DNA of 64,000 nucleotides from Anaerolineae bacterium (GCA_016930015.1 JAFGHR010000057.1:1-64000), one strand, 5' to 3'. Counted from the stretch's first letter, positions 15,738 to 24,071 are shown. Program-made: numbers and translations. Notes: generated from the sequence alone by a model not told the origin.

Positions 15738-17432
15738 TTACACACGCGTGGGGCGGTTGGGGGGCGGACCAGTCGTGTGACGGCTGTGTGTCATCGACTG
15801 GGTCAAGAACCGGTACTGCTGCATGTCGGCTTTGGCTGAGCGGTCGTCGCCGGGTGCGCCGCGCTGAAGATAGGTAAGATGGCGGTTGTAGTACGCTTCG
15901 ACAAAGTAGGGATCGAGGTGCAGCACATGTGTGAAGTCGGCCAGGGCTTCATCGTACATACCGAGTTTGTTGTAGGCAATGCCCCGGTTGTGGAATGCGA
16001 ACACGTCGTTGTTGTCCAGTTTGGTCGCCTGGTCGTAATCAGCCAGGGCCGCATTGAGTTGACCGAGTTCGTAGTACACATTGCCCCGGTTGTAAAACGC
16101 CGAACCGAACTGAGGATCGTATTGAATCGAACGATTGTAGTCGTCGAGGGCTTCTTGCAGGTTATGCAGGGCATAATGGGCTACGCCGCGGTTGTGATAG
16201 GCCGTGGGATCGTTGGGCAGCAGGCGAATAGCTTCATTATAGTCTGCGAGCGATTTCTGGTAGTTTTCCATAGCAAAATGGATATCACCACGCGCCAGAA
16301 AAGCCAACCCGTCGGCAGTGTTGAGCCGGATGGCCTGGTTCAGGTCTTCGATACTTTCTTCGTAGTTACCTATTGCACCATAAATGATGCCGCGCCCGCG
16401 ATACGCCTCGTACTGGGTATCGTCAAGTTTGATAGCCTGGATGTAATCTTTGAGCGCTTCTTGTTCACGGCCCAGCGCCTCAAAGGTTTTGCCGCGCATG
16501 AGATAGATTGTCGGATCGGCGGGATTAAGCAGAATGGCGCGATCCAGATCATTCAGGGCGTCTTTGTGCTCGCCGAGAGCGTGGTAAATGGTGCCGCGCA
16601 TGCCATAGGCTGGGGTGTTATCCGGGTCCAGGCGGATTGCGCCGGAATAGTCGTCCAGCGCGTTTTCGAGATTGCCCAGCAGGTCATATGTCAGCCCACG
16701 GTAATAGTAGGCCATAGCGTGTTCTGAATCGTAGCGCAGCGTGAATGTAAAACTCTTGAGTGCTTTATGGTGCTGGCCCTGTGTACGTAAAATGAGTCCC
16801 TGATAATAATGAGCTTCGGTGATACTTACATCGAGCCGGGCTGCCTCGGTAAGGTCATCGAGCGCGCGCTCGTGATGACCGAGTTTGTAGTAGGCCATGC
16901 CCCGGCTAAAATGTGCCACGGCGTTGTTGGGGTCCAGGGCGAGCGCACGGTTGTAGGCTTTGATCGCGTTGGTGTATTCATAACTGCGAAATGCGGCATT
17001 ACCCTGTTCGAGGGCAAGCTGGGCAGCCTGGGGATCACGCTTCGCTGCATGAAGTGTGCTCAGTAGTTTTTTCAGAGCGGTGTCTTTGTCACCCGTGAAG
17101 TCAATTGTCGGAAAACGCTGTAAACTGTAGTGAACCGGGTGGCGATCGGCAAGCGCAATGAGGATCGGTTTGTCCTGGGTGATAAAATGAACCCATTCAC
17201 TTTCAACTTCGCGTGAGTTGTCGGCATCCTGTGACCAGATCAACAACATGTGGGTGCACGCGTTTAGCGCCCGGTTGATGGACTGGTGCCACTCGTCACG
17301 ACCGACATCACGTTGGTCGATCCACACGGCCTGACCCGCATTGTTCAGATCATCATAAAGTTGAAGTGCAAATGTCTCGTCGGCGTTTGCATAGTTGATA
17401 AATATATAGGCTGGTGGTGGTTGGTTTTCCAT
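15738..17432 (-). CDS. TIR domain-TPR repeat protein
   Basis: 564 residues, soluble. The N-terminal TIR domain (~5-125) shows YIFINYANAD, the BB-loop-like VWIDQRDVGRDEWH and the core strand HMLLIWSQDA. About 11 complete TPRs plus a partial one fill ~145-545, with many repeats starting YxRGxxY. The region around the usual WxxxE motif reads EWVHFITQD, so the Glu linked to NAD cleavage in many TIR enzymes is not at its expected place. A scaffold or signalling role, rather than NADase activity, may fit better (inference). Two small membrane-protein genes lie upstream on the same strand. No defence genes adjoin it. Confidence 0.87.
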   Translation of the reverse strand: MENQPPPAYIFINYANADETFALQLYDDLNNAGQAVWIDQRDVGRDEWHQSINRALNACTHMLLIWSQDADNSREVESEWVHFITQDKPILIALADRHPVHYSLQRFPTIDFTGDKDTALKKLLSTLHAAKRDPQAAQLALEQGNAAFRSYEYTNAIKAYNRALALDPNNAVAHFSRGMAYYKLGHHERALDDLTEAARLDVSITEAHYYQGLILRTQGQHHKALKSFTFTLRYDSEHAMAYYYRGLTYDLLGNLENALDDYSGAIRLDPDNTPAYGMRGTIYHALGEHKDALNDLDRAILLNPADPTIYLMRGKTFEALGREQEALKDYIQAIKLDDTQYEAYRGRGIIYGAIGNYEESIEDLNQAIRLNTADGLAFLARGDIHFAMENYQKSLADYNEAIRLLPNDPTAYHNRGVAHYALHNLQEALDDYNRSIQYDPQFGSAFYNRGNVYYELGQLNAALADYDQATKLDNNDVFAFHNRGIAYNKLGMYDEALADFTHVLHLDPYFVEAYYNRHLTYLQRGAPGDDRSAKADMQQYRFLTQSMTHSRHTTGPPPNRPTRV

Positions 17433-17587
17433 AGATATTATCTGACCTGTTGTGACAATCAGCGAACTGATGCCGCTCGCATTCGCTTATCCCGGATATG
17501 TCACACGTACCGGGAACGGCGCTAAAGTCAGTAAGTAGTGTCGCCCTGTATTGTAAGCATAAGAGATAGCCTGTGCAAGCCACCCTT

Positions 17588-18130
17588 TTACGCTAAATTA
17601 AGCAGAAGTTCCCACACACCTGGAAAGTTGTAGACTCCCAGAAAAATCAGGAACAGCACAAATAGAATGATGATGATGGCACGCCGGGTCAGGTATGAAC
17701 TGATCATCCAGCCGCCAAATGGTACCTGTATGATGACAAAGAATGGTGGTGGTGCGGGTCTGCGATTAGGATGCATTGGCGCACTTGGCTCATAAAATGG
17801 GGCACCGGTCGGACTCCCAAACCCACTATAACCCGTGTCATCATACTGGGGACGGGCGGTTTGATAAGGTACTTCATTGGGCGGCGGTGGCTCATAACTG
17901 GCGGGCGGTCTGTTTCTATCCAGACCCTCCATCATATGGTTCAAGAAGGCTTGCATGAAGTCTTCTTTGGGATCAGGGGCATCGGGATCGTATAGGTCGG
18001 CTTCGTAAATGCCATCCTCGTCTGCACGCGTGACGAAATAATGCGGTGTTTTATCCTCAGGTTTCCGAGGCGTGCTGCAACGCTGCGAACGGCGGCTGCG
18101 AGATTGGCGGGAATAATAGTTGGTAGACAT
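17588..18130 (-). CDS. Hypothetical tail-anchored membrane protein
   Basis: 180 residues that I do not recognise. The N-terminus is basic and Ser/Arg-rich (YYSRQSRSRRSQRC). The middle is rich in Pro, Tyr and Asp, with no Thr/Pro linker pattern. A single hydrophobic segment (AIIIILFVLFLIFLGVYN) lies at ~150-168, near the C-terminus, preceded by basic residues. This would place most of the protein in the cytoplasm. It lies 35 bases after a second small membrane-protein gene and 155 bases before the TIR-TPR gene, all on the same strand. Confidence 0.65.
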   Translation of the reverse strand: MSTNYYSRQSRSRRSQRCSTPRKPEDKTPHYFVTRADEDGIYEADLYDPDAPDPKEDFMQAFLNHMMEGLDRNRPPASYEPPPPNEVPYQTARPQYDDTGYSGFGSPTGAPFYEPSAPMHPNRRPAPPPFFVIIQVPFGGWMISSYLTRRAIIIILFVLFLIFLGVYNFPGVWELLLNLA

Positions 18131-18165
18131 GGTTAATGCTCCTCAATGCAGCTCGTTGGATGACG

Positions 18166-18678
18166 TTACATGAGCAGGCTCAGGGGGATTCCCACGATGA
18201 TGAGCAAGCCCCCAACAGCCAACACTAGGCGCCGAAACACCAGGTGATTCAGCGCGGGGTCGATGAAATCTTGATGTAAAACACTGACATTACCATTGGC
18301 ATCAACGCAAATTTGTTGCGGTAGATCAAGGTTGGTACCCCGGCAGTCGGTGGGGCGAACAATCGCCACCGTTATCCCAGTATCTTCAAAATAATTCATT
18401 TCCGATAGGTAAAGCGATTTGAAGCTACGAACGATCTGCACGATGCGTTCCTGCTGTTCTGCCGGTGACAACAGGTTGTTTAGAGGGGCGTATACTCCGG
18501 TGTGTTTGGTAGGCAGGGCAGGGCAAGCGACAGCGGTTGTGGAACTGTGCGGGCAAGACTCGATGACAAAGGTAGGCTGGTTTTGCCGCATGACGCGGTC
18601 TGACAGCAGGCGTGTGCGCGCTGTCTGAGCGGCTGATGGCCGGGGCCGTGTTGGTGTGACCGAGTGTACTCTATACAT
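18166..18678 (-). CDS. Hypothetical protein with a C-terminal membrane segment
   Basis: 170 residues without a recognisable family. The N-terminus is basic and low-complexity. The middle has several Cys and a probable folded part (~80-140: LSPAEQQERIVQIVRSFKSL and DTGITVAIVRPTDC). A hydrophobic stretch (RRLVLAVGGLLIIVGIPLSL) ends the protein. A minus-strand promoter with TTGACA is visible about 50-75 bases upstream. It appears to lead the unit with the 17588-18130 gene and perhaps the TIR-TPR gene. The topology resembles that of its neighbour, so the pair may work together (inference). Confidence 0.6.
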   Translation of the reverse strand: MYRVHSVTPTRPRPSAAQTARTRLLSDRVMRQNQPTFVIESCPHSSTTAVACPALPTKHTGVYAPLNNLLSPAEQQERIVQIVRSFKSLYLSEMNYFEDTGITVAIVRPTDCRGTNLDLPQQICVDANGNVSVLHQDFIDPALNHLVFRRLVLAVGGLLIIVGIPLSLLM

Positions 18679-18725
18679 TTGCCATCTACCTTAAACGTGT
18701 TGTGATTAAACCTTCACTCCTGAGA

Positions 18726-18754
18726 GTAGTATATGACAGTCATTATTTTGTCAA
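18726..18754 (-). promoter_or_regulatory. Promoter of the 18166-18678 gene
   Basis: On the minus strand, consensus TTGACA (18754-18749) lies 17 bases from TACTAC (18731-18726); TATACT two bases nearer is an alternative -10. Confidence 0.45.
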
Positions 18755-18780
18755 GTTAGCACAATGCCTTACATGCGGCG

Positions 18781-18803
18781 TGTATGAGAAAAATACTCAT
18801 ACA
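18781..18803. repeat. Inverted repeat in the AT-rich spacer
   Basis: A perfect 8-bp inverted repeat TGTATGAG/CTCATACA with a 7-base A-rich loop. It lies upstream of the minus-strand promoter at 18726-18754, so it could be an operator or a small hairpin. Confidence 0.45.
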
Positions 18804-19143
18804 TGCAGATGTCACCACTGCATTTCAGCATCGTATTTGAGTAATTAGGCTCCGATTTGACTGTATCCCACCCCCATGTGCGACACAGTCGATTTATAGT
18901 GTTAGCGGTTTCTTAATAAACCAACTTGAATACAGAATCAAACGAGATTCTAACGTTACGATCCCATTATCTGGTATTCTTTTTTCTTTGTCAACAAGAG
19001 TTAAAAAAATCTACTCAAGATGTAGTGTGCGTTAATGCAAATTAAGATTATGTTGTGTCATTGTTCACTTAAATCGGGCGCCGCAGCCCTTTTTCACCAT
19101 CTCACCGACCGGTTGTTTTTTGCCCGCACATAGTACATGCATA

Positions 19144-19173
19144 TTAAGACAAAACTACGCCAGACGGTATAAT
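19144..19173 (+). promoter_or_regulatory. Promoter of the YjbQ-led gene run
   Basis: A consensus TATAAT at 19168-19173 with TTAAGA 18 bases upstream. It is 40 bases before the start codon at 19213. Confidence 0.55.
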
Positions 19174-19177
19174 GAGT

Positions 19178-19192
19178 TTACCTGTACGGTAA
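19178..19192. promoter_or_regulatory. Palindrome at the predicted transcription start
   Basis: TTACC-TGTAC-GGTAA is a 15-base perfect palindrome (odd centre) starting 4 bases after the -10. The position fits a repressor operator. No cognate regulator can be named from the sequence. Confidence 0.4.
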
Positions 19193-19212
19193 TGATTTGA
19201 ATTGAGGCTGTT

Positions 19213-19611
19213 ATGCAAACGTTGACAGTACCGACCAACACAAAAACCGAATTGATTGATATCACGGCGCTTGTGCAATCTGAAATGCACGCTGTGGGGC
19301 TGGTTGATGGCATTTTGTTTATTTTTTGTCCCCATACCACCGCTGGATTGACCCTGAATGAAAATTGGGACCCCGATGTTGAGCGTGATGTGCTGCTCAC
19401 GGTGAACGGCCATATCGTGCCGCCGGACAGCCGCCACCGCCACGCGGAAGGCAATTCGCCAGCGCATATCAAAACATCTCTGTTTGGGTCAAGCGAAATG
19501 GTGTTCGTTGAAAACGGTATGCTTCAATTGGGACAGTGGCAGGGTATTTTCCTGGCTGAATTTGACGGTCCACGCCGCCGCCGGGTATGGCTTAAAGCGC
19601 TGAGCACGTAA
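19213..19611 (+). CDS. yjbQ: YjbQ/UPF0047 family protein
   Basis: 132 residues, the usual family length. The core marks are FCPHTTAGLTLNEN at ~37-50, the His/Asp-rich DSRHRHAEGNSPAH and the ending QLGQWQGIFLAEFDGPRRR. Family members bind metal, and some have been reported to show weak thiamine phosphate synthase activity, but the physiological role is unsettled. First gene of a + strand run with a histidine phosphatase and a two-component pair, with 36-44 base gaps. Transcription probably starts at the promoter near 19173. Confidence 0.92.
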   Translation: MQTLTVPTNTKTELIDITALVQSEMHAVGLVDGILFIFCPHTTAGLTLNENWDPDVERDVLLTVNGHIVPPDSRHRHAEGNSPAHIKTSLFGSSEMVFVENGMLQLGQWQGIFLAEFDGPRRRRVWLKALST

Positions 19612-19647
19612 ACTGACTATGAATAACCGGATAAGGAGAACAGCACA

Positions 19648-20373
19648 GTGCATTTGTTACTGATTCGTCACGGCGAAAGTTACGTGAATCTGGATGATTG
19701 GACCGAAGGTTTTGTCGATGTCGGGTTGACGCCGCTGGGCAAGCGTCAGGCTCAGAGCCTGGGGCAGTGGATGGCTAACAATATTCACATTGACGCGTTG
19801 TATACGAGTACGATGGCGCGCGCGCTCGAAACGACGGCGTATCTGTCGGCGGCGACGGGCATCACCGCGTTTCCGGATAATCGGTTGCGCGAATATGGCA
19901 ATTGTTATGGCGACGGCGCGCCGGTCCCCGCCGACATGATGCCCGTGGATTATCATGGTTATTGGGGAACGGCTGAACCTTACCGGCGGCTGGGTCCGGA
20001 GGGTGAAAGCTGGATGTTGTTTCGGGTGCGGGTTGCTGCATTCATAGAGGACATGGTGTCGTTGTATGGAAATAGCACATACGGCAGGTCAGTAGTGGTC
20101 GTGTGTCATGGAGGTGTGATCGATGCCGCATTTGATCATGTGTTTAACGTGGGGCCGCACCGCCGGGTAGAAATCTGGACACACAATACAGGTATTGTAC
20201 ACTGGGAGTACTGCCCTGACTCAAATCGGGAAGCCTGGCGTCTGCACTCGCACGGCCTGGTTCATCACCTGATGAGCGGGGACGAGTGGTTAGGAGCCGC
20301 GCCGATGCTGCGCGGGGCCAGCCAGCAGTCGATGCTGGTCGGACGTAACCCAACTGAAGACGCGGATTCATAA
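19648..20373 (+). CDS. Histidine phosphatase family protein
   Basis: 241 residues starting at GTG 19648, preceded by AAGGAG. It has the RHG motif with catalytic His (LLIRHGESYVN, ~5-15), YTSTMARALETT at ~51-62 and the second-half His in VVCHGGVIDAAF (~152-163). This is the phosphoglycerate-mutase-like superfamily, which includes phosphatases and cofactor-dependent mutases. The sequence does not allow a substrate call. It sits between yjbQ and a PhoB/PhoR-like pair, which could hint at phosphate metabolism (inference). Confidence 0.88.
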   Translation: MHLLLIRHGESYVNLDDWTEGFVDVGLTPLGKRQAQSLGQWMANNIHIDALYTSTMARALETTAYLSAATGITAFPDNRLREYGNCYGDGAPVPADMMPVDYHGYWGTAEPYRRLGPEGESWMLFRVRVAAFIEDMVSLYGNSTYGRSVVVVCHGGVIDAAFDHVFNVGPHRRVEIWTHNTGIVHWEYCPDSNREAWRLHSHGLVHHLMSGDEWLGAAPMLRGASQQSMLVGRNPTEDADS

Positions 20374-20417
20374 ACCAACACGCCGACTGTTTTTACAGGC
20401 ATCACGAGGAGCCGCCG

Positions 20418-21110
20418 ATGCCAGCCAAAATCTTGATCGTTGATGATGAACCACCCATCATCGAATTGTTGTCATATAATCTAAAACAGGCACACTATGA
20501 TATCGTCACGGCGACCGACGGCGAGCACGCGATAGCTCAAGCCCGGCACGAGCAGCCCGATCTGATCATTCTTGACCTGATGCTGCCTCGGATCGATGGG
20601 CTGGAAGTTTTCCGTATTTTACGCCGCGAGCGGGATGTGCCGATCATCATGCTGACGGCGCGTGATGCCGAAGTGGATCGTGTTGTGGGGCTGGAACTGG
20701 GCGCAGATGACTACATTATCAAACCGTTTAGCGTGCGCGAACTGCTGGCGCGGGTACGAAATGTGCTGCGGCGAGCGACAGCTCCGCCGGGCGAACCGCC
20801 GCCAGCCGTGATCCGTGTGGGCGGCTTGCGCATCGCCGCCGATCGTTATGAGGCTCACTGGAACGCTGTACCGCTCACCCTGACGCCGTTGGAATTTGAC
20901 GTGCTGTTGATCCTGGCCCGGCATGTTGGCCAGGTGCTCAGCCGGGAGTGCCTGCTCGATGATGTGTGGGGTTATACGTATCACGGTGACGCGCGCGCCG
21001 TTGACGCTGTGATCAAGCGGCTGCGTACCAAGCTGCGCAAGGCGGCGCCGGGCGTCGATTTGATTGTTACCATCAGAGGGATAGGGTATAAGCTGGTTAA
21101 AAACCAGTAA
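20418..21110 (+). CDS. OmpR/PhoB-family response regulator
   Basis: 230 residues: receiver domain (~4-118) with acidic pocket DDE, phospho-acceptor Asp53 in LDLMLPRIDG and Lys in YIIKPFSVREL. A winged-helix DNA-binding domain (~130-228) has LTPLEFDVL and the recognition-helix region DARAVDAVIKRLRTKLR. Adjacent to its cognate kinase gene, 35 bases away. The gene order, the kinase type and a Pho-box-like repeat downstream suggest a PhoB role, but other OmpR-type regulators look alike. Ribosome site GAGGAG at 20406-20411. Confidence 0.93.
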   Translation: MPAKILIVDDEPPIIELLSYNLKQAHYDIVTATDGEHAIAQARHEQPDLIILDLMLPRIDGLEVFRILRRERDVPIIMLTARDAEVDRVVGLELGADDYIIKPFSVRELLARVRNVLRRATAPPGEPPPAVIRVGGLRIAADRYEAHWNAVPLTLTPLEFDVLLILARHVGQVLSRECLLDDVWGYTYHGDARAVDAVIKRLRTKLRKAAPGVDLIVTIRGIGYKLVKNQ

Positions 21111-21127
21111 GCTGGTTGAAAACCAGT
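21090..21127. repeat. 19-bp tandem duplication forming two small hairpins
   Basis: AAGCTGGTT-AAA-AACCAGT and AAGCTGGTT-GAA-AACCAGT occur head to tail with a 19-base period. Each has a 6-bp CTGGTT/AACCAG stem. The first copy includes the last codons of the response regulator, and the second lies between its stop and the kinase start. Confidence 0.7.
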
Positions 21128-21145
21128 TGATCAGGGACAAGGGCC

Positions 21146-22654
21146 ATGTTTTCTTCGATACGTGTACGGTTGATGTTCAGCCATCTGGCGGTGATCATTC
21201 TGGCTATGGGCCTGTCGGGTTTCCTGCTGCTGGAGTTTGCCGAGCATTATTTTTTGCAGGCGACCGAAGACAGCCTGGTAGCCCAGGCCCGCATCACGGC
21301 CCAGGCGCTGATTCCGGGTGCGATGGTCGGCGCGCCGCCGGGGGATGCCGATGTAAGCGCTTATAACCGGATACAGCAGCAGCAGGTAGGCAACCTGTAT
21401 GTTCAAACGGACAATGTCGAGGCGGTGCCGCTGTCGGATACCGATATCACGTACCTGTCAAGCGCTTCGGTCCAGTTGGGTACCCAACTCGACACCCGCA
21501 TTCGCGTTCTGGACAACAGCGGCATCGTGCTGGTCGATTCTGAACCGGGTGGATCAAATTCGGGCTTACAGAATGAACCCATGCTACGGCGGGCGCTGGC
21601 GGGTGACTATGGCACCTGGACAACCGGCGCGTCTGAAAACCATATGATGCATGTGGCGCTGCCGGTGCTGGTGCAGGAACAACAGGTCGGCGTGGTCTAT
21701 CTCAGCCAATCGCTGCGTGACGTCGCGGCTGTGGTGAGCGATCTACGGATGCGGTTAGCCCTGGCGACCGTGGTTGGATTGGCCCTGTCGGGCGTGGTGG
21801 GGCTGCTGCTGTCGCAAGCCGTGACGCGCCCGCTGCGACGGCTGACGGCGGCTGTCAGCGCGGTTGCACAGGGAGATTTCAGCCGTAAAGTTGCCGTGTA
21901 TTCACGCGACGAGTTAGGACGCCTGAGCCGCTCATTCAACGACATGACAACCCGGCTGCGCGCGGCGCGCCAGATGCAGGTCGATTTTGTAGCAAACGTA
22001 TCGCACGAACTCCGCACCCCGCTTACGACGATCAAGGGCATGGTTGAAACGCTGCGCGCGGGAGCCGTGGACGATATCACGGTGCGTGATTCGTTCCTGA
22101 CCACGGTTGAGAATGAAACCGACCGTCTGATCCGGCTGGTCAACGATCTGCTGCTGCTGTCGCGAGTGGATTCCGAGGCGCTCGCGCTGCGGCGTAATAC
22201 GGTGAATCTCGTCGATCTTGTGCGCGCCACGGCAGACCGGCTCACCTCACGGGATGAGTGCCGCCTGGTGATCGAGCCAAACGTTGCCAGCGCCAGCAGT
22301 ACGTCCGTATGGGCGGACGCGGACCGGCTGGCCCAGGTGTTTACTAATGTGCTGGATAACGCGTTTAAATACTCGCAGCCCGGCGGCCTGGTGACGGTGA
22401 GTGTGGATACGCTGGTTGACCAAACCGCCGTCGTCCGGGTGCGCGATCAAGGTATCGGTATTGCTGCCGGTGATCTGCCGCGCATTGGCGAGCGGTTTTT
22501 CCGGGCGGATAAGGCGCGGTCGCGCCAACACGGCGGGAGCGGGCTGGGGCTGGCGATCGCTCAGGCATTGGTCCAGGCGCACGGCGGGCGGCTGTGGGTA
22601 GAGAGTGAGGAAGGTACCGGCACGATCGTATCTTTTTCCTTGCCCGCCATGTAA
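21146..22654 (+). CDS. PhoR-like sensor histidine kinase
   Basis: 502 residues. Transmembrane helix 1 (~9-30), an extracytoplasmic sensor of about 150 residues, transmembrane helix 2 (~195-220: LALATVVGLALSGVVGLLL), HAMP (~220-272), HisKA with His287 in VSHELRTP and HATPase_c (~385-500) with DQGIGI and GSGLGLAI. Membrane-bound partner of the regulator just upstream. The signal is unknown; phosphate limitation is proposed from context. Short AAGGGCC ribosome-site remnant before ATG 21146. Confidence 0.92.
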   Translation: MFSSIRVRLMFSHLAVIILAMGLSGFLLLEFAEHYFLQATEDSLVAQARITAQALIPGAMVGAPPGDADVSAYNRIQQQQVGNLYVQTDNVEAVPLSDTDITYLSSASVQLGTQLDTRIRVLDNSGIVLVDSEPGGSNSGLQNEPMLRRALAGDYGTWTTGASENHMMHVALPVLVQEQQVGVVYLSQSLRDVAAVVSDLRMRLALATVVGLALSGVVGLLLSQAVTRPLRRLTAAVSAVAQGDFSRKVAVYSRDELGRLSRSFNDMTTRLRAARQMQVDFVANVSHELRTPLTTIKGMVETLRAGAVDDITVRDSFLTTVENETDRLIRLVNDLLLLSRVDSEALALRRNTVNLVDLVRATADRLTSRDECRLVIEPNVASASSTSVWADADRLAQVFTNVLDNAFKYSQPGGLVTVSVDTLVDQTAVVRVRDQGIGIAAGDLPRIGERFFRADKARSRQHGGSGLGLAIAQALVQAHGGRLWVESEEGTGTIVSFSLPAM

Positions 22655-22687
22655 CCGTTTGTGCTTCGCCTCGAATTTGTTCCGTTC

Positions 22688-22721
22688 CTGTCACATGTCT
22701 GTCACAATCCTACCGTACAAT
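22688..22721 (+). promoter_or_regulatory. Pho-box-like direct repeat with -10
   Basis: CTGTCAC (22688-22694), ATGT, CTGTCAC (22699-22705): two identical 7-mers with an 11-base period. This matches the classical PhoB box (CTGTCAT-type heptamers spaced 4). TACAAT (22716-22721) follows 10 bases later, the canonical spacing when the box replaces the -35. It lies 34 bases past the stop of the PhoR-like kinase and 40 bases before the DUF4139 gene. Confidence 0.65.
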
Positions 22722-22761
22722 AAAAATTAGTGCTCAACTAACCGGTGAGGAGGTGTAGTGC

Positions 22762-23994
22762 ATGGTGATTAAACGATTAGTGATGGTGGTTGTTGTGAGC
22801 GTGTTGGCGGTTGGAACGACCCTGGGGTTTGTTGTTGGGGTTGTCAGCGCAACACCGGATCGCAGCGATGGCGGTATTTTTTACGAAAGCCGCCCGGATG
22901 AAGTGGCGCTGTATCTGAATAACATTGCTTTTGTGCGTGACAGCGTGGTCTTGCCCGTCGGGCAGGATATCCGGGTGCTGCTGCCCATGGGCGTGTATGC
23001 GAACACGTTGATTCTCACGGAAAACGGCGAGCGGGTGCAAAACTACCGCCTGACGCCGCAGTCGGCAGATAACTATTACAGCGATGCGATGCTAAGCAGT
23101 GCAGCGTACATGGGCGGCGGGACCGTGTATATCCTGTCGTGGGAAACGAACGCAAGCGCAGCGGCGGTTGATACGCGCGAGGTCATGCTCGAATACCTGC
23201 TGCCCGGTGCGAGTTGGGCGCCGTCTTATGACATGACGATCATCGACAACCAGAGCGTAACCATGACATTCATGGCCGAAATAACCAACGGCGGGCTTGT
23301 GCTCGATGATACCGTCGTGTCACTGGTGGCCGGGCGCGTTGACCTGAGCGAGCAGCTCGACCAGGTGGCGATGGTGACCGCCAACCAGTACGCGGTGGGT
23401 TACGAACGTGACGATGTGGCCGGTGGCGGGTTGGGCGTTGGGCTGGTTGATCTCCAGCACGTGTACGGCCTGGGGCAGGTATCGGCCCAACCGGGTGATA
23501 CGGTGTATGCCAAGCTGGCCGCGGGGACGCTGAACGCGCGCCGCCTGCTCGTGTGGAATGCTGCAACTCAGCAGGAAACGGACGTGATCTACAAGGTCAA
23601 GAATGAAACCAACATGCCGTTTGCCGAAGGTATTGTGCGCATCTACCAGGATGGGCTGTTCCGGGGAAGTGACTTTATCGAAACGACGCCTATCGACAGC
23701 GAGGGCAGTGTAACCGTCGGCACCCTGCCGGATGTGCGCGTGCGTCGCACCGAAAGCCAGGAATATCACGCCGAAGGTGATGACTATTACCAGCACACGG
23801 CGACGTTGGAGATTCACAATCGCGGCACGGAAGACCTGACACTGATTGTGCTCGACCGTTGGGACCCACAGGCCTGGGATTTCAGGTACTCGATTGAACC
23901 TCAGCGCGAACAGGACAACCAACTGCGCTGGGAGGTCACTGTGGCGCCAGGTGAGAGCCTGTTGATCACGTATACGTTCCGCACCGACGCCTAG
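22762..23994 (+). CDS. Secreted or membrane-anchored DUF4139-like protein
   Basis: 410 residues. A long hydrophobic N-terminus (LVMVVVVSVLAVGTTLGFVVGVV) forms a signal peptide or anchor ending near VSATPD. The exported part has an N-terminal beta region (VALYLNNIAFVRDSV) and a body with ASWAPSYDMTI and TNGGLVLDDTVVSLVAGR, typical of DUF4139 proteins. Function unknown; probably a cell-envelope protein. It follows the PhoBR-like pair with its own Pho-box-like promoter, so it may be a phosphate-starvation target (inference). Ribosome site GGAGGTG. Terminator after the stop. Confidence 0.78.
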   Translation: MVIKRLVMVVVVSVLAVGTTLGFVVGVVSATPDRSDGGIFYESRPDEVALYLNNIAFVRDSVVLPVGQDIRVLLPMGVYANTLILTENGERVQNYRLTPQSADNYYSDAMLSSAAYMGGGTVYILSWETNASAAAVDTREVMLEYLLPGASWAPSYDMTIIDNQSVTMTFMAEITNGGLVLDDTVVSLVAGRVDLSEQLDQVAMVTANQYAVGYERDDVAGGGLGVGLVDLQHVYGLGQVSAQPGDTVYAKLAAGTLNARRLLVWNAATQQETDVIYKVKNETNMPFAEGIVRIYQDGLFRGSDFIETTPIDSEGSVTVGTLPDVRVRRTESQEYHAEGDDYYQHTATLEIHNRGTEDLTLIVLDRWDPQAWDFRYSIEPQREQDNQLRWEVTVAPGESLLITYTFRTDA

Positions 23995-24023
23995 CCCTAT
24001 CAGGCAAACGATTATCACACATG

Positions 24024-24060
24024 CCGGGAGCGATCGGAAAGACCGTTCCCGGTTTTATTT
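24024..24060 (+). terminator. Terminator after the DUF4139 gene
   Basis: CCGGGA (24024-24029) and TCCCGG (24047-24052) form the stem with an inner CGG/CCG pair, followed by TTTTATTTT. Confidence 0.75.
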
Positions 24061-24071
24061 TGTCGCGTGTG

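Larger units (their letters stand above)
18679..19212. other. AT-rich gene-free region between divergent genes
   Basis: No credible gene in 534 bases, noticeably more AT-rich than the flanks. It contains a minus-strand promoter (18726-18754), a perfect inverted repeat TGTATGAG/CTCATACA (18781-18788 and 18796-18803), a looser pair GACTGT/ACAGTC (18859-18864 and 18885-18890) and the promoter-operator region of the YjbQ gene (19144-19192). The centre, ~18900-19130, shows no clear structure to me. Confidence 0.55.

Noticed and set aside
15879-16727. 282-residue + strand frame antisense to the TPR region
   Set aside because: The open frame is a by-product of repeated TPR codons on the other strand; no domain or ribosome site.
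15738-18678. TIR-based antiphage operon
   Set aside because: No nuclease, SIR2-type effector or other defence gene adjoins, and the TIR active-site Glu is doubtful.
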